The notes beneath the pieces are model-generated. The model worked only from the letters and a program-made list of their open reading frames with translations, searched no databases and had not been told where the DNA came from. Of a stretch of DNA of 33,103 nucleotides, positions 16,035-25,728 are shown piece by piece. The DNA comes from Palsa-948 sp964481195 (GTDB lineage: Bacteria; Bacteroidota; Bacteroidia; Palsa-948). Positions within the stretch are counted from its first letter, which is position 1. Each line of letters opens with the position of its first letter. A program made the position numbers and the translations under genes. Location of the stretch: assembly GCA_964481195.1 (NCBI GenBank), contig CAYZTB010000035.1, positions 1 to 33,103 on the forward strand, written 5' to 3'.

Positions 16035-18635
16035 TTATCGCCCAATTTTAAAGCCTAGGCGTATTCCGGTGCCGGTTGGTTGCCCCTGCATAAAGGCCAT
16101 TACAAAATCGATACGGGCTAGATTAAGCTTTTCAATACCAAAGAATACTTCGGTGTAGTGTTGGATTTTTTCGGTGTATAAGTAATGTACCCCCATCAAC
16201 TCATTTACTTTTAGCTTTCGCAACAAGGGTATTTTATTAAAAAGAAAACCCGAAAAATCATGCTCGTAATGCGCTTCCACAAAATAATTGTTGGTGCTGT
16301 AAGTGTAATAATCTAACATCTGAAAATCTGAAAAATCAAAATTGGAAAGTTTGGTTTTATTACCTGAAAACTGATAGTAATCCATCAGCTCCATTTTTTT
16401 ATTGTGTAAAAATGTTCCTGCCGAAACTAAGTAGGTAGCTTTTCCTAAGAGTTTAAAATTCATTCGATCGGTTACGCTAAGTTTTACCATATCATAATCT
16501 ACATCGGAGCCCAACAAGCTAGGTATTCCTTTTCTATATTCTACATGTAGCGTGGGGTATTTAGATCCAAACACCCATTTGTCATCCGGACGGGTAATAT
16601 ATTTTTGACGAAAGCGCAGTCGCAAATTAATGCGAAAATCCAACGATTGATTTGTTACAAACGAAGCCAGGCTGTCCTGTTGTGGGTGCAGCGGATCATT
16701 AGAAGAATACACACGATAATTTTTTGCTGCAGGAAAAACAGTAAAATTACTTTGGTTCAGTAATGCGGTGCGGTTGGAATAATCCAAATTGCTACGTAGG
16801 TAAATGCCGTTTGCCAGCTCAGAATTAAAAGAATATTTTACAAAATCTTTTTGATACAGCTTCATATAGTTACGCTCGCTCAACAAAGTGTATGAAGTAT
16901 TTACTAAGGATGAAATAGGTTTTTTCTCGCTAAACTGCACTGTTTGTCTGCCACCTTGTAAAATCATATGGCTAAATTTTAAAGGCTTAAACTCATACAT
17001 CAACTGCCCTCCCCCATTTAATCGCTTATCTGCAAAACCGTAAGATAAATTGGCAGAGCGGTAAAATCTTTTTCCAGATTCATAGCGCTTACGCACATCA
17101 ACCTCGGTAGCAAGTACCAAGCCTTGAACAGTATTAAACTGAATGTTTTGTATGAGTGGAGAAAAAGAGATGTCGCGTTTTTTATAGCGATTCACGTGGT
17201 CATAACCAAACAATAAATCGATGGGCTTAAAATGGTTGGTCTTTTTATCTACCGAATCTAAAAATGGTTTTGACTCGCGTATCACTTGGATGCTATCGTT
17301 TTTTATATAATCCAGCACTTCCTCCTGCGTGAGCTGCACCGGTCGCATCTCCGCCCAGTAGATGCTGTCTTTTTTATTTGCATCCTCCTCCACTTTCATA
17401 ATCTCTCCTGTCGAAAATATTTTATCCTCTCGCTTCTCCTCTTTTCTTTCCAGCTTCATTTCCTTTTTAGGAAGTAGCGTGGCGGTGGTTTTTTCCTCTA
17501 GCGGAGCAAAAGGTATTGGATTCTTAACCGAAAAATCTGGCTTCACATTGTATTTGGAATGAATGCTCAGGTATAAGCCATTGCCTTTAAAAGAAAAAAT
17601 AGAAAAACTAAATGTAAGTTTGTTGGAAAAAAGCATCCATACCGCCCCCTCTCCCGTCTCCCCCGAAGGGGGAGAAGCCATGACCGGTAAATGAACTTGA
17701 TTAATATTTAAAGTATCAATCACCTCTATGCCAGCATCCTTCACAAGATATAAATCGGTGCTGTGAATGCGCCAGGTGTCTTCACAAATATAAATGGTTC
17801 CTCTAAAAACGGGGTCGTGCTTGCGTTTAGGGATCACTTCAATTTTATTGATCAACTTACCTTTTTCAAAAAATGTTCCCGTCAGGCGGTAATGATAATA
17901 AAACATGGCTCCATCTGCAATGGGCGATACAAAACCGCGCTTGGCAATGACCTGCACCTTTACAATGTTCTGATAAAAGTTTAAAATTAAATCTCCCGCA
18001 CGGTTAAAACTAAAAGCCCTACTATCGCCACTCACTTTAGAAGAGATCATCTTTTCATAAATTTTATCTGGCTGCTTAAAATAAAATTTGGAGACCGATT
18101 CCGACAAATAAAAAATTCCGGTCTTGGGATCAATGGCACCTTCGGCATTAACATCAAAGCCCATAAATTTTTTAGGAAAACTTTTTACCCGCTGCAACCC
18201 CTTGATGTATACATCGCAAGAATACGATTCAACTTGATTAAGATAAAACTTACGCATCTTAATAGCTTTACGAATTACTTCGTAGGCAGGATCTTCGCCA
18301 CTGGAATTAATAGTTACTGTGCCAATTTCATACGGCTGCAATTCCATTTGTATGTCAAGCACACTGTTTTTACCTGAAACAACAACTTTTTCTTTTCGGG
18401 TTTTATATCCAATGAACTGATATACGATATCGTATGTGCCAGACTGAAGCTCCATGGCATAGTCTCCTTCTTTATTGGTAGTTACACCTATGGTAGTGCC
18501 CTCCAGATACACGCTGGCAAAAGGCAGAGGCTCGTTGTTTTCGTCAGTAACTTTTCCGCTTAGTGTTGCTGCAACAATACTGCCACTAATAAAAAGTAGT
18601 ATGAAAGAAAAACATATTTTTGCCTGATTATACAT
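16035..18635 (-). CDS. DUF5686-type outer-membrane protein with CarboxypepD_reg-like N-terminal domain
   Basis: The 866-residue product has a signal peptide (cleavage near VAA, residue 23). A carboxypeptidase-regulatory-like domain follows (about 24-100: LSGKVTDENNEPLPFASVYLEGT, then GYKTRKEKVVV). The segment EDPAYEVIRKAIKMRKF (114-130) is the entry to the DUF5686 family region. The C-terminal half is rich in alternating aromatic strands ending in GIRLGFKIGR, consistent with an outer-membrane beta-barrel. Function is unknown; the family is Bacteroidota-specific and usually chromosomal. Residues about 320-331 (MASPPSGETGEG) are encoded by a palindromic repeat shared with the GT-C/fascin gene. 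Its start region is divergent from, and nearly abuts, the lamin-tail gene. Confidence 0.8.
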   Translation of the reverse strand: MYNQAKICFSFILLFISGSIVAATLSGKVTDENNEPLPFASVYLEGTTIGVTTNKEGDYAMELQSGTYDIVYQFIGYKTRKEKVVVSGKNSVLDIQMELQPYEIGTVTINSSGEDPAYEVIRKAIKMRKFYLNQVESYSCDVYIKGLQRVKSFPKKFMGFDVNAEGAIDPKTGIFYLSESVSKFYFKQPDKIYEKMISSKVSGDSRAFSFNRAGDLILNFYQNIVKVQVIAKRGFVSPIADGAMFYYHYRLTGTFFEKGKLINKIEVIPKRKHDPVFRGTIYICEDTWRIHSTDLYLVKDAGIEVIDTLNINQVHLPVMASPPSGETGEGAVWMLFSNKLTFSFSIFSFKGNGLYLSIHSKYNVKPDFSVKNPIPFAPLEEKTTATLLPKKEMKLERKEEKREDKIFSTGEIMKVEEDANKKDSIYWAEMRPVQLTQEEVLDYIKNDSIQVIRESKPFLDSVDKKTNHFKPIDLLFGYDHVNRYKKRDISFSPLIQNIQFNTVQGLVLATEVDVRKRYESGKRFYRSANLSYGFADKRLNGGGQLMYEFKPLKFSHMILQGGRQTVQFSEKKPISSLVNTSYTLLSERNYMKLYQKDFVKYSFNSELANGIYLRSNLDYSNRTALLNQSNFTVFPAAKNYRVYSSNDPLHPQQDSLASFVTNQSLDFRINLRLRFRQKYITRPDDKWVFGSKYPTLHVEYRKGIPSLLGSDVDYDMVKLSVTDRMNFKLLGKATYLVSAGTFLHNKKMELMDYYQFSGNKTKLSNFDFSDFQMLDYYTYSTNNYFVEAHYEHDFSGFLFNKIPLLRKLKVNELMGVHYLYTEKIQHYTEVFFGIEKLNLARIDFVMAFMQGQPTGTGIRLGFKIGR
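17641..17680. repeat. Small palindromic repeat embedded in a coding region (copy B)
   Basis: TCTCCCCC (17657-17664) and GGGGGAGA (17668-17675) form an 8-bp stem with loop GAA, preceded by ACCGCCCCCTCTCCCG. It aligns with 4161-4195. It is read in a different frame from copy A and adds about a dozen residues in a variable-looking place of the DUF5686-type protein. Confidence 0.7.
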
Positions 18636-18652
18636 TCGTATTCTTGTTTCGG

Positions 18653-20473
18653 ATGAAGAACTGGAAAATTACATATTCCTTGCCTGTTTATACTGGTACA
18701 ATGTTATTAATTTTAACGCTGCTGCCGTTCATATCTTTGGCACAAATTAGCGATGATTTTTCGGACGGGAATTTTACGGCTGCTCCCTCTTGGAATGGAA
18801 GCGATACCGATTTTATTGTTAATACATCTGCACAGCTACAGCTAAACTCATTTGGCAGCAGCGCCAGCTATTTGACTTTAGCAAACACCCAGTCGGTAAA
18901 TAACTGTGAGTGGAGCTTTTGGATACGATTAAATTTTGCTCCTTCCTCCAGTAATTATGCAAGGGTGTATCTTGTTTCGGATAAAAATAATTTATCAGCA
19001 AGCTTAAACGGATATTACTTACAGTTTGGAGAAAATCTAGCCAATGATCAAGTAGAGCTTTTCAAACAAAGCGGAAGTAGTACTAGCTCAGTATGCAGGG
19101 GAACAACAAATATCTCGGCAGCATTTTCCATCCACGTAAAAGTTACACGCGATAGTGTGGGGCTTTGGAAATTATTTGTAGATCCTGTCGGAGGAAATAA
19201 TTATGTGCAGGAAGCTAGCGGATTAGAAAACACCTTTAAATTGACCACTTACTTTGGTGTTTATTGTAAATACACCACTTCCAACGCAACCAATTTTTTC
19301 TTTGACGATTTTTACATCTACTCCCCTCCTGATTTAACACCCGCAAAGCTCGACTCCGTGAAAGTTCTTTCACAAAATAAAATTGATGCCTTTTTCAGTG
19401 AGGCGCTGAGTTTAGTGTCCGCACAAACTATTGCTAACTATGCAATAAATAATTCTATTGGCTTCGCCTCCACAGCTGTACAAGATGTATCAAACCCCGG
19501 ACTTGTACATTTAACATTTGCTAAAGATTTTGTAAGTGGACAATTTTATTTCCTAAATGTTACCGGTGTGCAAGACCTTGCAGGCAACAATACGATAAAT
19601 GAAGCGCAGCAGTTTTATTTTTTCAGACCGCAGCCTCGCGATCTTCTTATTAACGAAGTATTGTTTGATCCCTTTGACAATGGCGTGGAATGGATAGAAA
19701 TTTACAATCGCTCTTCAAACTTTGTCGAGTTAAAAGATGTTTTTTTCTGCTCCCGCGATAAATACGGAAACCTCTCGGAGATAAAACAAATCGCTCCTGC
19801 AGGATATGTATTATCTCCCCAGCAATATGTAGTGCTCAGTAAAAATGCTAACGCTATCAAAGCACAATATCAAACGGAAAATTCAACAGGCTTTATCGAT
19901 ATGGCGTCCATCCCCTCGTTGAATAACGACAGCGACAAAATAATTTTGATGGATGCCGCACAACTTATTATTGATGAACTACATTATTATCCCGATTGGC
20001 ATTTGCCTTTATTAAACGACACAAAAGGAATTTCTTTGGAGCGTGTTAACTATGAAAATGCTACACAAGATCCCAACAACTGGCACTCTGCTTCCGAAAC
20101 TGTTGGTGGTGCTACCCCGGCTTATCAAAATTCACAATACACCAATGGAGAACATGAAAGTGAACTGACAATTTCTCCACAAGTTTTTTCGCCCGACAAT
20201 GATGGCTATAACGATATCCTCAGCATCTCGTATGAGTTTGACACACCTAGCATGATAGGCAACGTGAAAATATTTGACTCGCGCGGGCGACTAGAAAAAA
20301 CGTTGGTGCAAAATGAACTGCTCGCTACCAGCGGCACCTTTTACTGGGATGGAATTACCGATGATAAATTGAAAGCTCGCATTGGCATTTACATCATCTA
20401 CTTCGAAGCGTTTAGCAGCGATGGAAAAATTAAAAAGCTTAAAAAGACTTGTGTGTTGGGAGGGAAGTTGTAG
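18653..20473 (+). CDS. Exported lamin-tail-domain protein with gliding/T9SS-like C-terminal domain
   Basis: The 606-residue product starts at the ATG at 18653. A TTG at 18620 would add 11 residues but would overlap the divergent gene. A signal peptide ends near SLAQ. The N-terminal part (about 35-215) looks like a concanavalin/LamG-type jelly roll. Residues about 220-315 resemble an SbsA-type Ig domain (LDSVKVLSQNKIDAFFSEAL). Residues about 320-470 form a lamin-tail domain (LLINEVLFDPFDNGVEWIEI, ISLERVNY, DPNNWHSAS, GGATPAYQNS). The end (about 495-606) is a FlgD-like/CHU_C-type domain (FSPDNDGYNDILSI, FYWDGITDD) finishing KKTCVLGGKL, probably a secretion and surface-attachment signal. The last 86 bases are duplicated at 25648-25733. 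Confidence 0.8.
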   Translation: MKNWKITYSLPVYTGTMLLILTLLPFISLAQISDDFSDGNFTAAPSWNGSDTDFIVNTSAQLQLNSFGSSASYLTLANTQSVNNCEWSFWIRLNFAPSSSNYARVYLVSDKNNLSASLNGYYLQFGENLANDQVELFKQSGSSTSSVCRGTTNISAAFSIHVKVTRDSVGLWKLFVDPVGGNNYVQEASGLENTFKLTTYFGVYCKYTTSNATNFFFDDFYIYSPPDLTPAKLDSVKVLSQNKIDAFFSEALSLVSAQTIANYAINNSIGFASTAVQDVSNPGLVHLTFAKDFVSGQFYFLNVTGVQDLAGNNTINEAQQFYFFRPQPRDLLINEVLFDPFDNGVEWIEIYNRSSNFVELKDVFFCSRDKYGNLSEIKQIAPAGYVLSPQQYVVLSKNANAIKAQYQTENSTGFIDMASIPSLNNDSDKIILMDAAQLIIDELHYYPDWHLPLLNDTKGISLERVNYENATQDPNNWHSASETVGGATPAYQNSQYTNGEHESELTISPQVFSPDNDGYNDILSISYEFDTPSMIGNVKIFDSRGRLEKTLVQNELLATSGTFYWDGITDDKLKARIGIYIIYFEAFSSDGKIKKLKKTCVLGGKL

Positions 20474-20478
20474 TTAAT
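20393..20478 (+). repeat. 86-bp direct repeat, left copy (3' end of lamin-tail gene)
   Basis: This segment is identical to 25648-25733 except for one base (T at 20468, C at 25723). It spans the last 27 codons of the lamin-tail gene including its TAG stop, plus TTAAT. The copies are 5,255 bases apart in the same orientation and bracket the export operon. Confidence 0.95.
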
Positions 20479-20917
20479 GCGAATTAATTCATGTGTTCAA
20501 CCATTGCCCTAAGTTCGGATAGCTTATGGCTGCTGCGGACAAAAATTTGCAAGTGCAACACTAAACTATCCCCTTATAAGGCAGCACTACACACAGGTTT
20601 TTCTTTTAAAATCAGGAGTTTATGAAATTATAAAAGGAGGTAAATAACCTTAGATATCCCTGCATTAGGTATGTATAACATAGCATTGTAAATATATGCA
20701 TTCTAGTATGTTATATTCAATTGCATGTGTTTATTTATCTAAAGACGATTGACTTGCTGTTTATTCAAGGAGAATATTATTAAAACCAAAATATTCCGAC
20801 ACGTTTTTTGTCAAGACTACAGAATGAAAAAAGCTATAAATTCACGAACTTGGAAATACTTTCTCCGCTTACAGTTAATAATCTCGATTAATAATAAATT
20901 GATAAGAATACCTGATA
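20474..20917. other. Intergenic region upstream of the export operon
   Basis: These 444 bases hold no gene I can support. A 38-codon frame starting ATGAAAAAAGCT at 20824 runs to 20940 and overlaps the ABC start; it could be a leader or substrate peptide but lacks a recognisable leader motif. An AAAGGAGG at about 20632-20640 looks like a strong ribosome-binding site with no good start after it. The region is AT-rich with no clear promoter. Confidence 0.4.
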
Positions 20918-22678
20918 ATGAAAGAAGCCGAAAATATTAACAGAGGAGTTTTTGACGACCCAAAACTTATAGGCAACCCGTTGAATCGTTTTTTAAGAAT
21001 GCTTTCTATTGATAAAAATGACTTGTACAGAATATATGTCTTTGCAATTTTTTCGGGCTTAATAAGCTTGTCGGTACCTCTTACTATTCAAGCAATTATT
21101 AGTCAGATAATGAGCATGCAACTTTCTTCTTCCTTATTCGTGTTAATTTTTGTAGTGAGTGTTGCTGTGTTTTTCTCTGGAGCTTTTCAGCTGATGCAAC
21201 TTCGTATTATTGAAGATATTCAACGGAGAATTTTTACCCGCACTTCATTTGAATTTGCTTTTAAAATTCCTCTCCTAAAAATTGAACGTATAATTTCAAT
21301 TTATCCGCCCGAATTAATCAATCGCTTTTTTGATATTCGTACAATTGAAAAGGGATTACCAAAAATAATTATAGATTTTTCAACGTCAATAGTAAGCATC
21401 ATTTTAGGTTTAATGTTGCTTTCGCTATATCACCCTATTTTTATTTTCTTCGGTGTTTTATTAGTTATATTTATCTATATACTTCTAAGGTTTACGGGAA
21501 AAAAGGGGCTAGAAACCAAAACAGAGCAGTCAACATATAAATATAAAGTTGCTCACTGGTTGCAGGAGCTGGGACGTTCGTTACTTACTTTTAAATTGAC
21601 GCCACAACCCAATATCGGAATTCATAATACTGATAAAATTATAAGCGATTATTTAGATGCTCGTAAAAAACATTTTAATGTTTTAGTTACACAATACGCA
21701 GCAGTTATAATATTCAAGACTTTAATAATTACCGGATTATTAGTGCTTGGCGCATTGCTGGTTATAAATCAGCAATTAAATTTAGGTCAATTTGTAGCAG
21801 TGGAAATTATTGTTTTTATTATAGTTGGTTCCGTTGAAAAGCTCATTTTAACTTTTGAATTTGTATATGATGTTTTAGTTGGAATGGAAAAAATTGCCCA
21901 AGTATTGTCATTGCCAATCGAAAAAGAACAGGGTGCCGATTTTAATTTGACAGAATCTAACTATGGCATATCGGTTCAATTAAACAACTTAAGTTATGGG
22001 GCATTTAATCATCAACATAAAGCTCTTGAAAATATTAATCTTAAAATTTCGGCAGGTGAAAAAATTTGTATTGTGGGTGGAAACGGCTCAGGAAAGTCAA
22101 CCTTACTTCATTTGCTGTCGGGTGTTTATTCGAATTATACTGGCTCAATTAACTATAACGATATCCCATTGATAAATTTTTCTTCGCCTGATTTAAGAAA
22201 ACAGATAGGGTGTTGTTTTACCGATGATGATATTTTCACTGGAACAATTGCCGAAAACATTACAATGGGTCAGCCTAATTTATTTAACAAACTAATTGAG
22301 ATAGTTGACCATTTAGGACTCAAGCAATTTATACAATCGCTGCCTGATGGCTATGAAACATTTTTAATTCCAGAAAATCGCAAGTATCCCAAAACTTTTA
22401 TTCAAAAAATTGTTTTAGCCCGGAATATTTTAAAACAGCCCAAGCTCTTAATATTAGATAATTTTTTAACCCTTTTTGGAGCCACCGAAAAAGAGAAAAT
22501 AATGGATTTTCTTTTGGCTGAAAAACATAATTGGACCCTTGTAATTATTTCAAACGAAAAACAAATTGTTAAAAAATGTGAACGATTAATTGTTTTAGAA
22601 TTGGGTAGAATTATACTTGATGCACCTGTTTCAGGAGCAATTCAGGATGAAAAAGTAATGAGCATTTTAAAATCATAA
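20918..22678 (+). CDS. ABC exporter (fused membrane and ATPase domains), degenerate nucleotide-binding motifs
   Basis: The 586-residue half-transporter of type I secretion or peptide-export type has about six membrane segments in residues 35-315 and an ATPase domain from about 350. Walker A GGNGSGKST (387-395) is intact. The Q-loop region reads CCFTDDDIF (432-440) without Gln, the LSGGQ signature is replaced by YPKTFIQ (490-496), Walker B is LLILDN (510-515) with Asn515 instead of the catalytic Glu, and the switch His is replaced in VIISNEK (542-548). There is no C39 peptidase domain at the N-terminus. It is followed after 3 bases by an HlyD-like gene and then a TolC-like gene, a complete tripartite exporter. 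The ATP-hydrolysis competence is doubtful from sequence, although a similar divergence may exist across this Bacteroidota clade. Confidence 0.82.
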   Translation: MKEAENINRGVFDDPKLIGNPLNRFLRMLSIDKNDLYRIYVFAIFSGLISLSVPLTIQAIISQIMSMQLSSSLFVLIFVVSVAVFFSGAFQLMQLRIIEDIQRRIFTRTSFEFAFKIPLLKIERIISIYPPELINRFFDIRTIEKGLPKIIIDFSTSIVSIILGLMLLSLYHPIFIFFGVLLVIFIYILLRFTGKKGLETKTEQSTYKYKVAHWLQELGRSLLTFKLTPQPNIGIHNTDKIISDYLDARKKHFNVLVTQYAAVIIFKTLIITGLLVLGALLVINQQLNLGQFVAVEIIVFIIVGSVEKLILTFEFVYDVLVGMEKIAQVLSLPIEKEQGADFNLTESNYGISVQLNNLSYGAFNHQHKALENINLKISAGEKICIVGGNGSGKSTLLHLLSGVYSNYTGSINYNDIPLINFSSPDLRKQIGCCFTDDDIFTGTIAENITMGQPNLFNKLIEIVDHLGLKQFIQSLPDGYETFLIPENRKYPKTFIQKIVLARNILKQPKLLILDNFLTLFGATEKEKIMDFLLAEKHNWTLVIISNEKQIVKKCERLIVLELGRIILDAPVSGAIQDEKVMSILKS

Positions 22679-22681
22679 GTA

Positions 22682-24019
22682 ATGACAACAGAGGATAAGT
22701 ATATTGTTTCAAAAGAGTTGCAGCAATTTTCAGCGTTCAAGAGAATTCAGGAAACCAACACTGGAAAGCTCTTAACCAAATGGATGCTAGCTTTGCTAGT
22801 TTTTGCTTTAATCATTGTATTTTTTCCATGGACACAAAATATCCTGGCGCGTGGGAAAATTACTGCTTTAAATCCTGGCGATAGACCACAAACAATCCAC
22901 ACAACCATACCGGGCAGAATTGAAAAATGGTTTGTAAACGAAGGGCAGCTTGTAAAAAAGGGCGACACTATTGTTTTTATTTCGGAAATTAAAGCCGAAT
23001 ATTTTGACCCCGAGTTGTTAAGCAGAACACAACATCAGATATCAGCAAAAGAATCATCAGCAAAATCATACATCGAAAAAACGAATGCTCTAGATAATCA
23101 GATAAGCGCCCTACGCCAAAACTTAGAGTTAAATATTTCGCAGGCCGAAAATAAAGTTAAACAAGCCCATCTTAAATTAACTTCTGACAGTATTGACTTT
23201 AAAGCCACTCAAACCAATTATAACATTGCCGACAAACAATTTAAACGTCAAGAGGAATTGTACCAACAGGGTTTGGTCTCTTTAACAAATCTGGAGTTGC
23301 GTGAATTGAAATTTCAGGAATCCATTGCAAAATTAATTTCGGCAGAAAACAAGGTATTAATAGCGCAAAACGACTTGATAAATTATCAAATAGAATTAAA
23401 CTCCATCAGGAGCGATTATGCCGATAAAATATCTAAATCTCAATCAGAAAGAGCAGGTTCCTACTCAATGGGGTTTGATGTAGACGCTGAAGTAGCTAAA
23501 TTGAAAAATCAACTGTCTAATTATGCCATACGGTCTGGGTTTCGTTTTATTGTTGCCCCGCAAGATTGCTATATAAACAAAGCTGTTGTTGTAGGGGTAG
23601 GTGAAACAATTAAGGAAGGTGATCCAATTGTTGGTATAACACCCGCTAATACCGAAATGGCGGTAGAAATTTATGTGCGACCTGTTGATTTACCATTGGC
23701 TCGTTTAAACAAAAAAGTACGAATTATTTTTGATGGTTGGCCCACGATTATTTTCTCGGGCTGGCCAAATGCCTCGGTAGGAACTTTTGGTGGTGTAGTG
23801 GTAGCTATTGACCAGAATATTTCCGAAAATGGGAAATTTAGGTTACTGGTTGCGCCTGATAAAAATGATATTGCATGGCCTAATTTAATTCGCATGGGAG
23901 GTGGGGTTTTCGGGATGGCACTACTTAGTGAAGTTCCGGTTTGGTATGAAATATGGCGCCAACTTAATGGCTTCCCTCCTGATTTTTATGAGCCAAATGA
24001 GATAACAAGTACAGAATAA
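22682..24019 (+). CDS. HlyD-family periplasmic adaptor (membrane fusion protein)
   Basis: This 445-residue adaptor links the inner-membrane ABC protein to the TolC-like channel. A cytoplasmic tail is followed by one membrane segment (about 33-52, ending FFPWTQNILARG). A biotinyl-lipoyl-like half (TIPGRIEKWFVNEGQLVKKGD, about 74-94) precedes a long coiled coil (about 105-255) with heptad patterns and LYQQGLVSLTNLE near its tip. The lipoyl and barrel parts then resume (FIVAPQDCYINKAVVVGVGETIKEGDPI). The order matches HlyD. The gene begins 3 bases after the ABC stop, so the two are translationally linked. Confidence 0.88.
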   Translation: MTTEDKYIVSKELQQFSAFKRIQETNTGKLLTKWMLALLVFALIIVFFPWTQNILARGKITALNPGDRPQTIHTTIPGRIEKWFVNEGQLVKKGDTIVFISEIKAEYFDPELLSRTQHQISAKESSAKSYIEKTNALDNQISALRQNLELNISQAENKVKQAHLKLTSDSIDFKATQTNYNIADKQFKRQEELYQQGLVSLTNLELRELKFQESIAKLISAENKVLIAQNDLINYQIELNSIRSDYADKISKSQSERAGSYSMGFDVDAEVAKLKNQLSNYAIRSGFRFIVAPQDCYINKAVVVGVGETIKEGDPIVGITPANTEMAVEIYVRPVDLPLARLNKKVRIIFDGWPTIIFSGWPNASVGTFGGVVVAIDQNISENGKFRLLVAPDKNDIAWPNLIRMGGGVFGMALLSEVPVWYEIWRQLNGFPPDFYEPNEITSTE

Positions 24020-24053
24020 ATTAAGTTTTTTTGTTAATGCTTTTTTTGACACT

Positions 24054-25514
24054 ATGAAAAAATATGCAAATGCTTTATTCTGTTTAAAATTTCCAATGTT
24101 TTTTTGGTTTATTTTTTTAAGCTCAACTCTTCATTCAAGACTACTTGCACAAGACACCTCCAAGGTATTCTCGCTCGATGAGTTTTTTGATATTGTTTTG
24201 AAAAATCATCCTGTTGCAAAACAAGCCAATCTTATAACGCAAGGGGCAAAACAAAATCTGGTTGTGGCTCGAGGTGGGTTTGACCCATATATTTTTTCCA
24301 ATCTCTATCAAAGACAATATGATGGTAAGGAGTATCTTTTTCTCAATAAAAGCGGGTTTAAAATCCCTACTTGGTATGGAGTTGAATTAGGCGGCACTTA
24401 CAACATTAACCGCGGAGTGCTTTTGAACCCCGAACACAGCATGCCGGCAGAGGGCAGGGCAGTTTTGGGAATAAATGCACCAATAGGACAAGGCTTATTT
24501 ATTGATGAGAGAAGAAGTGTTTTAAAGCAAGCAAAAATCTTTCTAGAAGCAAGCGAATACGAAAGAATCAGCATATTAAATGATTTACTATTTAAGGCCA
24601 CAAAAGATTATTGGGACTGGACACAACATTACAACAATTATATAATAATCAAAAAAACTCAAACATCTGCTCAGCAAATTTTTGATGGCTTTCGCAACAG
24701 TTTTAAATATGGCGACATTCCAGCCATTGACACACTTGAGGCATTTACTCAATTACAGAATATACAATTTGAACAAAATGAGGCATTGCTTAAATATCGA
24801 AACGCCAGACTACTTCTTTCCAATTATTTATGGTTAGAAAGCGAGGTGCCAATTGAACTTACCGACAGCATTATTCCCCCTTCCTTAGATCCAATGAATT
24901 TCGATCCTAAAATTACTTTGGATTCCATTTCTATAATTATAAATACTGTAAGCCAATATCATCCAGAAATAAAAAAAATGGGGCTTGAAATTGACCAACT
25001 TGAAATTGACAGGCGATTAAAATTAGAATATCTAAAACCAAAAATAAACTTAAATTACAACATGCTGAGCAGTGACCAGTTAACATTTACCACTGATCCT
25101 CAAACTGGAAATCTCTTTAACACAAATTATAAATGGGGGTTTGATATTGCATTTCCAATATTTTGGAGCCAAGGCAGGGGAAATTATAAATTAGCTAAAC
25201 TGAAAATTCAAGATGCTAGATATGAATTAGTCCAAAAAAATGTTGAGGTTGCCAACAAAATTAAAAGCTATTATAATGAGATCATTATATTAAAAGATCA
25301 GGTTGCCCTTTATCAAGCTGCTACCAATAATTACAAAATTTTACTCTCCGCTGAAATTACAAAATTTCAGGCAGGAGAAAGTTCAATGTTTTTAATAAAT
25401 TCCCGTCAAATGAAATTGTTAGACCTTCAAAGCAAATTGCTAGAAGTAAAAACAAAATATCTAAAAGCATTGGCAGGCGCTGCTTGGTCAAGCGGAACAT
25501 TATACGCCAATTAG
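24054..25514 (+). CDS. TolC-family outer-membrane channel protein
   Basis: The 486-residue product has a signal peptide ending near LLAQ (about residue 33). Two outer-membrane-efflux repeats follow. The first begins FSLDEFFDIVLKNHPVAKQANL and the second begins near residue 300 (INTVSQYHPEIKKMGLEIDQLE). Both are rich in long amphipathic helices, ending KLLEVKTKYLKALAGAAW. This is the TolC arrangement of helical barrel plus beta-barrel. It lies 34 bases after the HlyD-like gene and completes the exporter. No cargo gene is adjacent, so the substrate may be encoded elsewhere. Confidence 0.88.
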   Translation: MKKYANALFCLKFPMFFWFIFLSSTLHSRLLAQDTSKVFSLDEFFDIVLKNHPVAKQANLITQGAKQNLVVARGGFDPYIFSNLYQRQYDGKEYLFLNKSGFKIPTWYGVELGGTYNINRGVLLNPEHSMPAEGRAVLGINAPIGQGLFIDERRSVLKQAKIFLEASEYERISILNDLLFKATKDYWDWTQHYNNYIIIKKTQTSAQQIFDGFRNSFKYGDIPAIDTLEAFTQLQNIQFEQNEALLKYRNARLLLSNYLWLESEVPIELTDSIIPPSLDPMNFDPKITLDSISIIINTVSQYHPEIKKMGLEIDQLEIDRRLKLEYLKPKINLNYNMLSSDQLTFTTDPQTGNLFNTNYKWGFDIAFPIFWSQGRGNYKLAKLKIQDARYELVQKNVEVANKIKSYYNEIIILKDQVALYQAATNNYKILLSAEITKFQAGESSMFLINSRQMKLLDLQSKLLEVKTKYLKALAGAAWSSGTLYAN

Positions 25515-25611
25515 GACTCGTTGAATTAAAAAAGTTATTAGTATTCTATTGAGTTTGGGGTAGTTTTATATAAATATTTCTACACAGTTGTGAAAAGTTT
25601 TAGTCGGCCAC

Positions 25612-25728
25612 AACAATGAAAAACTAAAAGCAGGAATAGGAATCTATATCATCTACTTCGAAGCGTTTAGCAGCGATGGAAAAATTAAAAAGCTTAAAAA
25701 GACTTGTGTGTTGGGAGGGAAGCTGTAG
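25612..25728 (+). pseudogene. 3'-end remnant of a lamin-tail/T9SS C-terminal domain gene
   Basis: Read from 25612 in frame, this fragment encodes NNEKLKAGIGIYIIYFEAF and continues to KKTCVLGGKL and a TAG stop, matching the end of the protein encoded at 18653-20473. The last part is nearly identical at DNA level. The first twelve codons match only at protein level, with silent changes such as ATAGGAATCTAT for ATTGGCATTTAC. No start codon or upstream domain is present, so it is a remnant rather than a gene. Confidence 0.8.

Noticed and set aside
20749..20940. 63-codon frame before the ABC exporter
   Set aside because: It starts at TTG and overlaps the ABC start; only the internal 38-codon ATG version is worth a test.
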